Shown here: piece after piece, positions 17,251 to 25,563 of the stretch
How the letters are laid out: every line of letters starts with the position of its first letter
How positions within the stretch are numbered: position 1 is the first letter of the stretch
Origin: Pimelobacter simplex
GTDB taxonomy: Bacteria > Actinomycetota > Actinomycetes > Propionibacteriales > Nocardioidaceae
Assembly (NCBI RefSeq): GCF_900114845.1
Contig: NZ_FOUK01000001.1
Coordinates: forward strand, 434,001-498,000
Direction: 5' to 3'
DNA: 64,000 bases
Made by a program: the position numbers and the translations under genes
Notes under the pieces: model-generated
Databases searched by the model: none
Seen by the model: only the letters and a program-made list of their open reading frames with translations
Told to the model about the DNA's origin: nothing

Positions 17251-17264
17251 AACAAGCGCTCGGT
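17251..17264. promoter_or_regulatory. TetR-type operator resembling the KstR2 box (AACAAGCGCTCGGT)
   Basis: Lies 17-31 nt before the ATG at 17282. Compared with the recalled KstR2 consensus AnCAAGnnCTTGnT, it differs at a single fixed position (C for T). The palindrome extends outwards as CTA...TAG (17249-17266). A TetR gene is 0.9 kb downstream in the same cassette. Confidence 0.5.
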
Positions 17265-17281
17265 AGGTAACGGAGGATGAC

Positions 17282-18205
17282 ATGCGGGTCCTGGTGGTCG
17301 GTGGAACCGGACTGATCGGGTCGGTCGTGGCCGACGAGCTCGCCCGCCGCGGGCACGACGTCGTGGTGGCCGGGCGGAACCGTCCCGAGGAGGGCGCGCC
17401 CGCCGCGGCGTACCCGTTCGTCGAGGGCGACTACACCCAGCCCGGCTGGGCCGAGCGGCTCGCGGACGTCGACGCGCTCGTGTTCTCCGCGGCCCAGGAC
17501 ATCCGCCACGTCGGCCCGCACGCGTCGGAGGAGACCTGGCAGGACGTGCAGACCGCGAGCCTGCCGGCGTTCTTCGCCGAGGCCCGGGCCGCCGGCGTCC
17601 GGCGGGCGGTGCTGGTCGGCAGCTACTACCACCAGGTGCTGCCGGAGCTGGCCGAGACCAACGCCTACGTCCGCGCCCGTGCGGTCGCCGAGCGCGCGGT
17701 GCTCGACCTGGCGACCGAGGACTTCGCCGTGTGCGCGGTCAACCCGCCCAATGTCGTCGGCGTCGCGCCGGGCCGGGCGCTGCGCGGGTTCGCCAAGATG
17801 GTCCGCTGGGCCCGCGGCGAGATGGCCGGCCAGGTGCCCGACTGCGCGCCCCGCGGCGGCACCAACTACATGTCGGTCCACGCCGTCGCCGCGGCCGTCG
17901 CGGGCGCGCTCGCCGACGGCGAGGCCGGCCGCGCGTACCTCATCGGCGACGTGAACCTCTCGTTCCAGGACTACTTCCAGGCGCTCTTCGACGCCGCCGG
18001 GGCCGGTGCCGAGCGGCGCGTGGCGGTCTGCGACGACGACCACGTCTTCCTGCCCGACGACTTCCTGGTCGCCGGCAAGGGCACCACGCTGTCCTACGAG
18101 CCGGACGCCGACGTCGTCGCGCGGCTGGGCTACCCGCGCGGCGACGTCCCCGCGACGCTGCGCGCGATGGTCGCCGCCGTCGACGCGCTGCCCGCCCGCA
18201 GCTAG
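17282..18205 (+). CDS. NAD(P)-dependent epimerase/reductase, extended SDR
   Basis: 307-residue Rossmann-fold enzyme. The dinucleotide loop GGTGLIGSVV is at residues 7-16 with an Arg (AGRN) favouring NADP. A core S..Y..K triad is not standard: VLVGSYYHQVLPELAETNAY carries Tyr but no YxxxK, so it belongs with atypical NAD-binding proteins (SDR a-type) whose substrate is unclear. AVNPPNVVG parallels the sugar-epimerase R/NP loop. Strong ribosome-binding site (CGGAGGATGAC) before ATG. The promoter region carries a TetR-type palindrome. It ends sharing the 4-bp CTAG with the convergent TetR gene, whose stop codon is in the same bases. Probably a catabolic reductase under TetR control; the pathway (steroid or similar) is inference. 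Confidence 0.8.
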   Translation: MRVLVVGGTGLIGSVVADELARRGHDVVVAGRNRPEEGAPAAAYPFVEGDYTQPGWAERLADVDALVFSAAQDIRHVGPHASEETWQDVQTASLPAFFAEARAAGVRRAVLVGSYYHQVLPELAETNAYVRARAVAERAVLDLATEDFAVCAVNPPNVVGVAPGRALRGFAKMVRWARGEMAGQVPDCAPRGGTNYMSVHAVAAAVAGALADGEAGRAYLIGDVNLSFQDYFQALFDAAGAGAERRVAVCDDDHVFLPDDFLVAGKGTTLSYEPDADVVARLGYPRGDVPATLRAMVAAVDALPARS

Positions 18206-18831
18206 CCCGCGGCGTGGTTGCCGTAGAAGACGGCGACGTACCGCTCGGCGAGGGCCGCCGCGTCGAGCTCCTCGCCGGGGCGGTACCAGCGCACCGCCGT
18301 CCAGGTCGCGTCCCGGACCAGGCGGTAGCGCACCGCCACCGGGACGTCGACAGCGAAGTCGCCGGCCTCCGCGCTCGCGGTGAGCGCGGCCACCCAGGCC
18401 GCCTCGATCCGCGCGCTCTCGCCGGCGACGAACTCGAAGCCCGGCTGGCCGGCCAGGCGGAGGAACTCGTTCTGGTAGGTCAGCACCCAGTACGGCCGCT
18501 CGCCCATCAGGGTGAACGCGTGCCGGACCAGGTCGGTGACCTGCCGGCGCGGGCTGGTGCCGGCGGACACGATCGCCGCCGTCGCCGTCCCCAGGTCGGC
18601 GAGGAACTCGCGCAGCACCGCCTCGAGGATCGCGTCCTTGGACGCGAAGTAGTGGTAGAGGCTGCCCGACTTGATCGCCACCTCGTCGCCGATGTCGCGC
18701 ACCGTCGTGTCGGCGAAGCCGTGGGTCGCGAACAGCCGCGCGGCGGCCTCGAGGATCGCCTGCCGCCGAACCGCCGGGTCCTCGCGGACGCGCAGCGGCC
18801 GCGCGGCGGGCTCGGGGGTCGCGGGTGGCAC
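18202..18831 (-). CDS. TetR family regulator, KstR2-like
   Basis: 209-residue TetR regulator. The helix-turn-helix is at about residues 22-68: RQAILEAAARLFATHGFADT followed by TVRDIGDEVAIKSGSLYHYF and ASKDAILEAVL. The phrase SGSLYHYF followed by SKDAIL is the pattern of TetR repressors of CoA-thioester catabolism such as KstR2. The C-terminal ligand domain contains many aromatic residues (WVLTYQNEF, TAVRWYRPG). It sits between two NAD(P)-binding enzyme genes, convergent with the first and divergent from the SDR at 18870. The KstR2-like palindrome upstream of 17282 is the best candidate operator. A CoA-ester effector is inferred from family behaviour. Confidence 0.88.
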   Translation of the reverse strand: MPPATPEPAARPLRVREDPAVRRQAILEAAARLFATHGFADTTVRDIGDEVAIKSGSLYHYFASKDAILEAVLREFLADLGTATAAIVSAGTSPRRQVTDLVRHAFTLMGERPYWVLTYQNEFLRLAGQPGFEFVAGESARIEAAWVAALTASAEAGDFAVDVPVAVRYRLVRDATWTAVRWYRPGEELDAAALAERYVAVFYGNHAAG

Positions 18832-18869
18832 GGCGCGATCCTGCCAGACCAGCAGCAGAGGAGAGAGAC

Positions 18870-19670
18870 ATGAACCGGACCAGCATCGTCACCGGCGGCG
18901 CGAGCGGGATCGGGGGCGCGATCAGCCGCGCCCTCGCGGCCCGGGGCGACCACGTGGTGCTCAACGACATCGACGGGGACGCCGCCGCGGCGACCGCCGC
19001 CGCCGTCCGCGCGGACGGCGGCACCTGCACCGTCGTCGTGGGGGACGTGACCGCGGACGAGGTCGTGGCCGAGGTGGTCGCGGCGGCCGTCGCGATCCGC
19101 GGCGCGATCGACGTCGTCGTCAACAACGTGGGCGACTTCCGGCCCGCCTCGCGGGACTTCGCGCACAGCACGCCCGAGCAGTGGCAGCGGCTCTACGAGC
19201 TCAACCTGCGCCACGTCTTCACGATGACGTACGCCGTCCTGCCGCACCTGGTCGCCGGCTCGTCGATCGTCAACCTGTCGACCGTCGAGGCCTACCGCGG
19301 GATCCCCGCGAGCGCGCCGTACTCGGCCTTCAAGGCGGGGGTCTCGGCCTTCACCAAGAGCATGGCGGTCGAGCTCGGCCCGCGCGGCGTCCGGGTCAAC
19401 GCGATCGCGCCGGATCTCACCGACACCGCCCAGACCTCGCGCGCCGCGATGCTGCGCGGACGCTCGGAGGACCTCGTCCCCCAGTGGCTGCCGCTCGGCC
19501 GCTTCGCCGAGGCCGACGACCACGCCGGCGTCGTCGACTTCCTGACCAGCGACGCGGCCCGCTTCGTCACCGGGCACACGATCCCCGTGGACGGCGGCAC
19601 CCTCGCCGCGTCGGGCTGGTACCGCCGCCACGACGGCAAGGGCTGGACGAACATGCCCGACCAACCCTGA
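18870..19670 (+). CDS. short-chain dehydrogenase/reductase
   Basis: 266-residue classical SDR. The NAD-binding TGGASGIGGAIS loop is at residues 8-19, the NNVGD variant of NNAG is near 90, and the catalytic Ser-Tyr-Lys is present as NLSTVEAYRG (Ser about 138) and YSAFKAG (Tyr and Lys about 151 and 155). The C-terminus has the usual DGGTLAASGWYRR. ATG 18870 is chosen over an upstream GTG because AGAGGAGAGA precedes it. The cofactor Asp in LNDIDGD suggests NAD rather than NADP. Divergent from the TetR gene, 38 nt away, hence likely in its regulon; a hydroxyacyl-CoA or hydroxysteroid substrate is plausible but not shown. Confidence 0.88.
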   Translation: MNRTSIVTGGASGIGGAISRALAARGDHVVLNDIDGDAAAATAAAVRADGGTCTVVVGDVTADEVVAEVVAAAVAIRGAIDVVVNNVGDFRPASRDFAHSTPEQWQRLYELNLRHVFTMTYAVLPHLVAGSSIVNLSTVEAYRGIPASAPYSAFKAGVSAFTKSMAVELGPRGVRVNAIAPDLTDTAQTSRAAMLRGRSEDLVPQWLPLGRFAEADDHAGVVDFLTSDAARFVTGHTIPVDGGTLAASGWYRRHDGKGWTNMPDQP

Positions 19671-19675
19671 CCCCG

Positions 19676-19740
19676 CCGTCGTACCGGACGAAATGGTCGT
19701 GAAACGGCCTGAATGACGACCAAATTGTCCGGTACGACGG
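19676..19740. repeat. palindromic intergenic element, copy 1
   Basis: Inverted repeat of 25-nt arms (19676-19700 and 19716-19740) with 23 of 25 pairing and a 15-nt loop. The outer 14 bp, CCGTCGTACCGGAC, are perfect. It lies 6 nt after the SDR stop and before the CocE gene. Its sequence is closely related to the palindrome at 25491-25551. May act as terminator or REP-like element. Confidence 0.85.
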
Positions 19741-19808
19741 TCAGCAGCGGGCCGTGACCGACGCCACGTCCCGCTCGTTACCGGTGAGTACCCCAGGGAG
19801 GGCTCACC

Positions 19809-21845
19809 ATGATCGACCTGACCCCGCGGCACCGCCGCTCCACCGCCGCACTGGCCGCCGCGGCCCTGACCGCCGCGCTGGTCCTGCCCGCCGCCGAGGC
19901 CGCTCCGACCGCGGCCCCGAGCGCGGGCACGGAGACCACGGCGACCACGGCGACCGCGGCCGCTGCCCACCCAGGTCGGGCCGCGGCCCCTGCCCGGACC
20001 CACCGCCGCCCGGCCGCACGGCCCGCCGCGGCTGCCGCCGGCGCCCCGAGCACCGGCACCGGCACCCCGTCCGCCCGCACCGCGGCGGCCGCCCCCTGGA
20101 CCCCGCGCGCCGCCGACTACTCCGCGACGGTCACCACCCGCGACATCCCCATCACCATGGACGACGGCGTGGTGCTGCGCGGCGACCTGCTCCGCCCGGC
20201 CGGCGCCGACGGCAAGCCGGTCACCACCCCGCTGCCGGTGCTGGTCACGATCACGGCCTACAACAAGACGGTGCTGTCCGCGGGCGGCGGGGCGGTGCTC
20301 TCGGGGGCCGAGCCGGCGTACCTGGTCAAGCGCGGCTACGCCCAGCTGACCGTCGACGCCCGGGGCACCGGCTCCGCGCAGGGGCAGTGGGGCGCGTTCA
20401 GCGCCCGCGAGGGCAAGGACGCCGGCGCGATCGTCGAGTGGGCCGCCCGCCAGTCGTGGAGCAACGGCAAGGTCGGCATGACCGGCGCGTCGTACATGGG
20501 CATCTCGCAGCTGTTCGCCGCCGCCCGCCAGCCCAAGGGGCTCAAGGCGATCTTCCCGCAGGTGCCGGCCGCCGACGTCTACCGCGACGTCGTCGCGTCC
20601 GGCGGTCAGATCGACGTCGGGTTCATCCCGCTCTGGCTGGGCCTGGTCACGGCGACGGGCGTGATCCCGCCGGCGTACGGCCTGCAGGAGCCGAAGGCGG
20701 GCCTGAAGATGGCGCTCGACCACCTGATGGGCGGGCTCACGTTCACGCTGCCGCTCGCCACCCAGGCGCTGCTCGGCGGCGACCCGGCGTACGACGGCCC
20801 GTTCTACCGCGAGCGCTCGCCGATCGAGGTGCTCGACAAGGTCACCGTGCCGACCTTCCTGGTGGGCGGCGAGTTCGACCTCTTTCAGCGCGGCACGCCG
20901 CTGGTCTTCGAGCGGCTGCAGCAGCGAGGTGTCCCGACCAAGCTGATCTTCGGCCCGTGGGACCACCTGCAGGGCTCGTCCGGCGCCGAGGTCGCCAAGG
21001 CCGGCTACGGCCCGCTCAACGAGCTCCAGCTGCGCTGGTTCGACCAGTACCTCAAGGGCCGCGACGGCAAGCTCGGCCAGATCTCCCCGCTGACCTACTA
21101 CGAGCAGGGCTCCGGCGCGTGGGTGCGCAAGGCGAAGTGGATCGACACCGACCTGCGGGCGCGCTCCTTCCAGCTCTCCGGCTCGGCGAGCATCGGCGGC
21201 AAGGCCGGCACGCTCACCACCGGGACGCCGGCCGCCGGCACGGCCGTCGTCCCGCCGGTGCCGGTGACGGGCCTGTGCACCCGCTCGGCCAGCCAGTGGA
21301 CCGCGGGCATCCCCGGCCTGCTGCTCAAGGACCTGCCGTGCTTCAAGGACAACAGGCTCAACGACCTCGGCGGCGTCACCTTCGACACCGCGCCGATGGC
21401 CAAGGCGGTCCGCTTCCAGGGCCCGCTCGACGCGCGGCTGTTCGTGTCGACGCCGAGCGGCGACGGCATGCTGTCGGTCGCCGTCGAGGACGTCGCCCCC
21501 GACGGCACCGTGTCCCGGATCAGCGGCGGCTGGCAGACCATCGCGCACCGCGCGCTCGACAAGTCCCGCTCGCGCTACCTCGACGGCAGGCTGTTGCAGC
21601 CGTACCACCCGTTCACGCGGGCGGCGAAGGCGCGGCTCCCGCGCGGCCAGGTGGCACCGGTCGACGTCGAGATCTTCCCGACCGGCGCGGTGATCGCCCC
21701 CGGGCACCGGCTGCGGATCTCGGTGCAGGCGTTCGACGTCCCGCACCTGCTCTCGACCGTGCCCGACCTGGTCGGGCACCTGGTGCCGGTCACGATCCAC
21801 ACCGGTCCGGGGACGCCGTCGAGCCTCACGATGGCGGTGCGCTGA
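19809..21845 (+). CDS. secreted CocE/NonD-family alpha/beta hydrolase (S15-like)
   Basis: 678-residue exported hydrolase. A signal peptide (about residues 1-33, AALAAAALTAALVLPAAEAA) is followed by a low-complexity Ala/Thr/Pro spacer to about residue 95. The X-Pro dipeptidyl-peptidase/CocE core has DDGVVLRGDLLRPA, the DARGTGSAQGQW oxyanion region, the nucleophile in GMTGASYMGIS (about residue 222), the acid in VGGEFDLFQ (about 357) and the catalytic His in FGPWDHLQG (about 387). The C-terminal jelly-roll domain (about 450-678) ends normally. Such enzymes cleave esters or acyl-proline peptides; substrate not deducible. A near match to the beta-oxidation operator (GTTACCGGTGAGTACC, 19777-19792) lies upstream. 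The gene ends 20 nt inside the convergent IclR gene. Confidence 0.87.
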   Translation: MIDLTPRHRRSTAALAAAALTAALVLPAAEAAPTAAPSAGTETTATTATAAAAHPGRAAAPARTHRRPAARPAAAAAGAPSTGTGTPSARTAAAAPWTPRAADYSATVTTRDIPITMDDGVVLRGDLLRPAGADGKPVTTPLPVLVTITAYNKTVLSAGGGAVLSGAEPAYLVKRGYAQLTVDARGTGSAQGQWGAFSAREGKDAGAIVEWAARQSWSNGKVGMTGASYMGISQLFAAARQPKGLKAIFPQVPAADVYRDVVASGGQIDVGFIPLWLGLVTATGVIPPAYGLQEPKAGLKMALDHLMGGLTFTLPLATQALLGGDPAYDGPFYRERSPIEVLDKVTVPTFLVGGEFDLFQRGTPLVFERLQQRGVPTKLIFGPWDHLQGSSGAEVAKAGYGPLNELQLRWFDQYLKGRDGKLGQISPLTYYEQGSGAWVRKAKWIDTDLRARSFQLSGSASIGGKAGTLTTGTPAAGTAVVPPVPVTGLCTRSASQWTAGIPGLLLKDLPCFKDNRLNDLGGVTFDTAPMAKAVRFQGPLDARLFVSTPSGDGMLSVAVEDVAPDGTVSRISGGWQTIAHRALDKSRSRYLDGRLLQPYHPFTRAAKARLPRGQVAPVDVEIFPTGAVIAPGHRLRISVQAFDVPHLLSTVPDLVGHLVPVTIHTGPGTPSSLTMAVR

Positions 21846-22611
21846 CCGCCCCCGGGCGGCGGGTGAGCATGCCCGCGATCGCCGCCGCCGTGGCCCGGAC
21901 GGCGTTCTCGTGCACCTCGGGGCGGAACCGGCCGACCGGTCCGGTGACGCTGAGTGCGGCCAGCACCGCGCCGGTGCCGACGTCGAGCACGGGTGCCGCG
22001 ACGCAGAGCAGGCCGACGGTGGACTCCTCGCGCTCGTAGGCCAGCCCGGTCGCGCGGACCCGGTCGAGCTGCTGCTCGAGCAGGCCCGGCGCCACCACCG
22101 TGTGCGGCGTACGACGGGGGAGCGGGCCGCTGAGCGCCGCCGCCCGGACGTCGGGCTCGGCGTGCGCGAGCAGCGCCTTGCCGATGGCGGTGCAGTGCAT
22201 CGGCATCCGCCCGCCGGTGCGCGAGGGGCTGCGGGCCTGGCGGTGCCCGCCGATCTTGGCGACGTAGACGACCTCGGTGCCCTCGCGCAGGCCCAGGTGG
22301 ACGGTCTCGTGGGTGCGCTCGTAGAGGTCCTGCAGGAACGGCATCGCCACCTCGAGCAGGGTCCGCTCGGTGGCCGCACGCATGCCGAGCTCGAAGAGGC
22401 CGCCGGCCAGACGGTAGCCGTGCTCGGTCTTGTCGAGCAGCCGGTGGTGGACGAGGTCGCCGGCGACGCGGTGCACGGTCCCCTTCGGCAGGCCGGTGCG
22501 ACGGACCAGCTCGGCGAGCGGGAGCAGCCGGTCGTCGGCGCCGAAGGCGCGCAGGATCGCGACCGCCTTGCCGAGCACCGTGTCGAGCTCGGCGTCCTCC
22601 GCGCCACTCAC
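21826..22611 (-). CDS. IclR family transcriptional regulator
   Basis: 261-residue IclR regulator. The winged helix is at about residues 10-75 (GKAVAILRAFGADDRLLPLA, VRRTGLPKGTVHRVAGDLVH) and the GAF-like effector domain follows (LREGTEVVYVAKIGGH, MPMHCTAIGKALLA, SVTGPVGRF). The MHCTAIGKALLA segment is a family hallmark. Start is GTG 22611. Divergent from hsaE, so it most likely controls the hydratase-dehydrogenase-aldolase operon. The first bases GTGAGTGG are mirrored at 22627-22634, forming an 8-bp inverted repeat spaced about two helical turns (22604-22611 / 22627-22634), a possible operator. Overlaps the CocE 3' end by 20 nt. Confidence 0.9.
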   Translation of the reverse strand: MSGAEDAELDTVLGKAVAILRAFGADDRLLPLAELVRRTGLPKGTVHRVAGDLVHHRLLDKTEHGYRLAGGLFELGMRAATERTLLEVAMPFLQDLYERTHETVHLGLREGTEVVYVAKIGGHRQARSPSRTGGRMPMHCTAIGKALLAHAEPDVRAAALSGPLPRRTPHTVVAPGLLEQQLDRVRATGLAYEREESTVGLLCVAAPVLDVGTGAVLAALSVTGPVGRFRPEVHENAVRATAAAIAGMLTRRPGAVSAPPS

Positions 22612-22634
22612 GCCGACAGCGTACCGGTGAGTGG
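22604..22634. promoter_or_regulatory. inverted repeat in the IclR-hsaE divergent region
   Basis: CCACTCAC (22604-22611) and GTGAGTGG (22627-22634), perfect 8-bp arms, 23 bp centre to centre. One arm is the iclR start codon region, so part of the symmetry could be coincidental. Confidence 0.35.
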
Positions 22635-22679
22635 AACGCGGGCATGGTTTGCCGGCCGCGCGCCCGGGAGAGTGGCGCC

Positions 22680-23498
22680 ATGACCGAATCGACCCTCGAT
22701 CTCGACGCCGCGGTGAGCGCCGCGGCCGAGCGGCTGCACACCGCGCTGACGACGAACCAGCCGTGCTCGCCGATCCGGGACCTCATCGGCGAGCGCGACA
22801 TCGAGCTCGCCTACGCCGTCCAGCAGCAGCTCAACGCCCACCGCCTCGCCGCCGGCGCCCGCGTCGTCGGCCGCAAGATCGGCGCCACCTCGCAGGCCGT
22901 CCAGCAGCAGCTGGGGGTCGACACCCCCGACCTCGGCGTCCTCTTCGACGACATGGTCCACGAGGCGGCGGCGCCGGTCGACATCAGCAGCCTGCTGCAG
23001 CCCAAGGTCGAGGGCGAGATCGCGTTCGTGCTGGGCGCGGACCTCGCCGAGGGCGAGCTCGAGCTCGACCAGGTCGCCGCCGCGATCGACTACGCGGTCG
23101 CAGCTATCGAGATCTGCGACAGCCGGATCGCGGGCTGGGACATCAGCTTCGCCGACACGGTCGCCGACAACGCCTCGGCAGGCTCCTACGTGCTCGGCAC
23201 CGAGCGCCGCACGCTCGCCGACGGGTTCGTGCCCAAGGACGCCGCGATGACGATGACCGTCACCGGCCAGGACGACTCCGTCGGCACCGGCGCCGCCTCG
23301 CTCGGCGATCCGCTCGTCGCCGTCCAGTGGCTGGCCCGGCAGGCCCGCGACCTCGGCGACCCGCTGCGCGCGGGCCAGGTCATCCTCTCCGGCGCGCTCG
23401 GCCCGATGCGCCCGGCCGCTCCCGGCGCCGCCGTCGAGGTCACCATCGACGGCCTCGGGTCGCTCGCCATCACGTTCAGCACGAAGGAGCAGTCATGA
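22680..23498 (+). CDS. hsaE: 2-keto-4-pentenoate hydratase
   Basis: 272-residue hydratase of the fumarylacetoacetase-fold (MhpD/DmpE/HsaE) family. It hydrates 2-hydroxypenta- or hexa-2,4-dienoate to 4-hydroxy-2-oxo acid in meta-cleavage pathways. Diagnostic segments are [16 protein letters not shown] (about residue 62), [12 protein letters not shown] with the metal-binding Glu-x-Glu (about 105), and the aromatic-lined [20 protein letters not shown]. It leads a three-gene operon (hydratase, aldehyde dehydrogenase, aldolase) with 4-nt overlaps. The order is that of hsaE-hsaG-hsaF in steroid-degrading actinobacteria, but the same trio occurs in phenol and biphenyl pathways, so the symbol is by synteny. 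No ring-cleavage dioxygenase is in the window. Confidence 0.88.
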   Translation: MTESTLDLDAAVSAAAERLHTALTTNQPCSPIRDLIGERDIELAYAVQQQLNAHRLAAGARVVGRKIGATSQAVQQQLGVDTPDLGVLFDDMVHEAAAPVDISSLLQPKVEGEIAFVLGADLAEGELELDQVAAAIDYAVAAIEICDSRIAGWDISFADTVADNASAGSYVLGTERRTLADGFVPKDAAMTMTVTGQDDSVGTGAASLGDPLVAVQWLARQARDLGDPLRAGQVILSGALGPMRPAAPGAAVEVTIDGLGSLAITFSTKEQS

Positions 23499-24451
23499 CC
23501 AGCAGTCGCAAGACCAAGGTGGCGATCATCGGGTCGGGCAACATCGGCACCGACCTGATGATCAAGGTGCTGCAGACCGCGCAGCACGTCGAGATGGGCG
23601 CGCTGGTCGGCATCGACCCGGCCTCTGACGGGCTCGCCCGGGCCCGTGACCTCGGCGTCCCGACCACGCACGAGGGCGTCGAGGGCCTCATCGCGATGCC
23701 GGAGTTCGCCGACATCGACATCGTCTTCGACGCCACCTCGGCCAAGGCGCACGTCCACAACGACGCCCTGCTGCGCCCGCTCGGCAAGCGGCTCATCGAC
23801 CTGACGCCGGCGGCGATCGGGCCGTTCGTCGTCCCGGCGGTCAACATCGACGAGCACCTCGACGCCCCCAACGTCAACATGGTCACCTGCGGGGGCCAGG
23901 CCACGATCCCGATCGTGGCGGCCATCTCGCGCGTCGTCCCGGTCGCGTACGCCGAGATCGTCGCCTCGATCTCGTCGAAGTCCGCGGGCCCCGGCACGCG
24001 CGCCAACATCGACGAGTTCACCGAGACCACCTCGGGCGCGATCGCCCGCGTCGGCGGCGCGCAGCGGGGCAAGGCCGTCATCATCCTCAACCCGGCCGAG
24101 CCGCCGCTGATGATGCGCGACACCGTCTTCGCCCTCGTCAGCGCGCCCGACCCGGGCGTGCACGACGAGATCCGGCAGAGCGTGGAGAAGATGGTGGCCG
24201 ACGTCGCGGCCTACGTGCCGGGCTACCAGCTCGTGCAGAGGGTGCAGATCACCGAGATCCCCGGCGACCAGCCCGTCGAGACGCTGCTCGCCGACGGCGC
24301 GGACCGCCCGACCCACCAGGTGTCGGTGTTCCTCCAGGTCACCGGCGCGGGCCACTACCTCCCGGCGTACGCCGGCAACCTCGACATCATGACCTCGGCC
24401 GGCCTCCAGGTCGCCGAGCGGATCGCGGCAGCGAAGGCGGCACAGGCATGA
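23495..24451 (+). CDS. hsaG: acetylating acetaldehyde/propionaldehyde dehydrogenase
   Basis: 318-residue DmpF/MhpF/HsaG-type enzyme that oxidises the aldehyde released by the aldolase to acetyl- or propionyl-CoA using NAD and CoA. The NAD-binding loop [12 protein letters not shown] is at residues 10-21, the DATSAKAH segment near 83, and the catalytic cysteine in [11 protein letters not shown] near 131. ATGA overlap joins it to hsaE and to hsaF, as expected because this enzyme forms a channelling complex with the aldolase. Length is slightly above the usual 300-312 residues, with a short N-terminal extension MTSSRKTK. Confidence 0.92.
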   Translation: MTSSRKTKVAIIGSGNIGTDLMIKVLQTAQHVEMGALVGIDPASDGLARARDLGVPTTHEGVEGLIAMPEFADIDIVFDATSAKAHVHNDALLRPLGKRLIDLTPAAIGPFVVPAVNIDEHLDAPNVNMVTCGGQATIPIVAAISRVVPVAYAEIVASISSKSAGPGTRANIDEFTETTSGAIARVGGAQRGKAVIILNPAEPPLMMRDTVFALVSAPDPGVHDEIRQSVEKMVADVAAYVPGYQLVQRVQITEIPGDQPVETLLADGADRPTHQVSVFLQVTGAGHYLPAYAGNLDIMTSAGLQVAERIAAAKAAQA

Positions 24452-25482
24452 GCGACCAGAACCCCCAGATCTTCGTCCAGGACGTCACCCTGCGCGACGG
24501 CATGCACGCGATCCGGCACCGGATCGACCCCGCCGACGTGAAGCGGATCGTCGTCGCCCTCGACGAGGCCGGCGTCGACGCCATCGAGGTCGCGCACGGC
24601 GACGGCCTGGCCGGCGGCTCGGTCAACTACGGCCCCGGCTCGCACAGCGACTGGGCGTGGATCGAGGCTGCCGCGTCGGTGCTGAAGAACGCCCGGCTCA
24701 CCACGCTGCTGCTGCCCGGCGTCGGCACCGTCCACGACCTGAAGCACGCCTACGACCTGGGCGTGCGCTCGGTGCGCATCGCGACCCACTGCACCGAGGC
24801 CGACGTCTCGGCGCAGCACATCGACGCCGCGCGCGAGCTCGGCATGGACGTCTCCGGCTTCCTGATGCTCTCGCACATGGCGCCGCCCGAGCAGCTCGCC
24901 CAGCAGGCCAAGCTGATGGAGTCGTACGGCGCCCACTGCGTCTACGTCACCGACTCCGGCGGCCGGCTCACCATGGACGACGTCGCCGCCCGCGTGCAGG
25001 CCTACCGCGGCGTGCTGAAGGCGGAGACCGAGATCGGCATCCACGCCCACGAGAACCTCTCGCTGTCGGTGGCCAACTCCGTGGTCGCCGTCCAGAACGG
25101 CGTCTACCGGGTCGACGCCTCGCTCGCCGGCCACGGTGCCGGGGCGGGCAACTGCCCGATCGAGGCGTTCGTCGCGGTCGCCGACCTGATGGGCTTCGAG
25201 CACCGCTGCGACGTCTTCCAGCTGCAGGACGCCGCCGACGACATCGTGCGGCCGCTCCAGGACCGCCCGGTCCGGGTCGACCGCGAGACGCTCACCCTCG
25301 GCTACGCCGGCGTGTACTCGTCGTTCCTGCGGCACGCCGAGCGCGCCGCCGAGCAGTACGGCGTCGACGTCCGCGAGATCCTCATGGAGTGCGGCCGGCG
25401 CCGGCTCGTCGGCGGCCAGGAGGACATGATCGTCGACATCGCGCTCACCATCGTGGGCGAGCGCGAGGCCGCCGCCGTCTGA
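24448..25482 (+). CDS. hsaF: 4-hydroxy-2-oxovalerate aldolase
   Basis: 344-residue DmpG/MhpE/HsaF aldolase that splits 4-hydroxy-2-oxo acids into pyruvate and an aldehyde. The TIM barrel begins with [16 protein letters not shown] (catalytic Arg and metal-binding Asp, about residues 11-26). The two metal-binding histidines are in [16 protein letters not shown] (about 198-213). The C-terminal helical region that contacts the dehydrogenase ([18 protein letters not shown]) is present. It starts in the hsaG stop (ATGA). The operon ends 8 nt before a 61-nt palindrome that may terminate transcription. Confidence 0.93.
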   Translation: MSDQNPQIFVQDVTLRDGMHAIRHRIDPADVKRIVVALDEAGVDAIEVAHGDGLAGGSVNYGPGSHSDWAWIEAAASVLKNARLTTLLLPGVGTVHDLKHAYDLGVRSVRIATHCTEADVSAQHIDAARELGMDVSGFLMLSHMAPPEQLAQQAKLMESYGAHCVYVTDSGGRLTMDDVAARVQAYRGVLKAETEIGIHAHENLSLSVANSVVAVQNGVYRVDASLAGHGAGAGNCPIEAFVAVADLMGFEHRCDVFQLQDAADDIVRPLQDRPVRVDRETLTLGYAGVYSSFLRHAERAAEQYGVDVREILMECGRRRLVGGQEDMIVDIALTIVGEREAAAV

Positions 25483-25490
25483 TCGTTCCC

Positions 25491-25551
25491 GTCGTACCGG
25501 ACAAAATGGTCGTGAATTCGACGAATTCACGACCATTTTGTCCGGTACGAC
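25491..25551. repeat. palindromic intergenic element, copy 2: perfect 30-bp arms
   Basis: Left arm 25491-25520 and right arm 25522-25551 are exact reverse complements around a single A at 25521. It begins GTCGTACCGGACAAAATGG. It sits between the convergent hsaF and siderophore-interacting-protein genes, 8 and 12 nt from their stops. Same family as 19676-19740. The transcript would form an exceptionally long hairpin; possible bidirectional terminator or mobile REP/MITE-like unit. Confidence 0.95.
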
Positions 25552-25563
25552 CGGGGGGCAGGG

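Noticed and set aside
18507..22607. 1366-codon minus-strand frame spanning the TetR, SDR, CocE and IclR genes
   Set aside because: It crosses four recognisable genes in a frame that makes no domain; pure compositional artefact.
19676..25551. Insertion sequence or composite transposon
   Set aside because: The palindromes have no transposase between them and no target-site duplication is evident; treated as REP-like elements instead.
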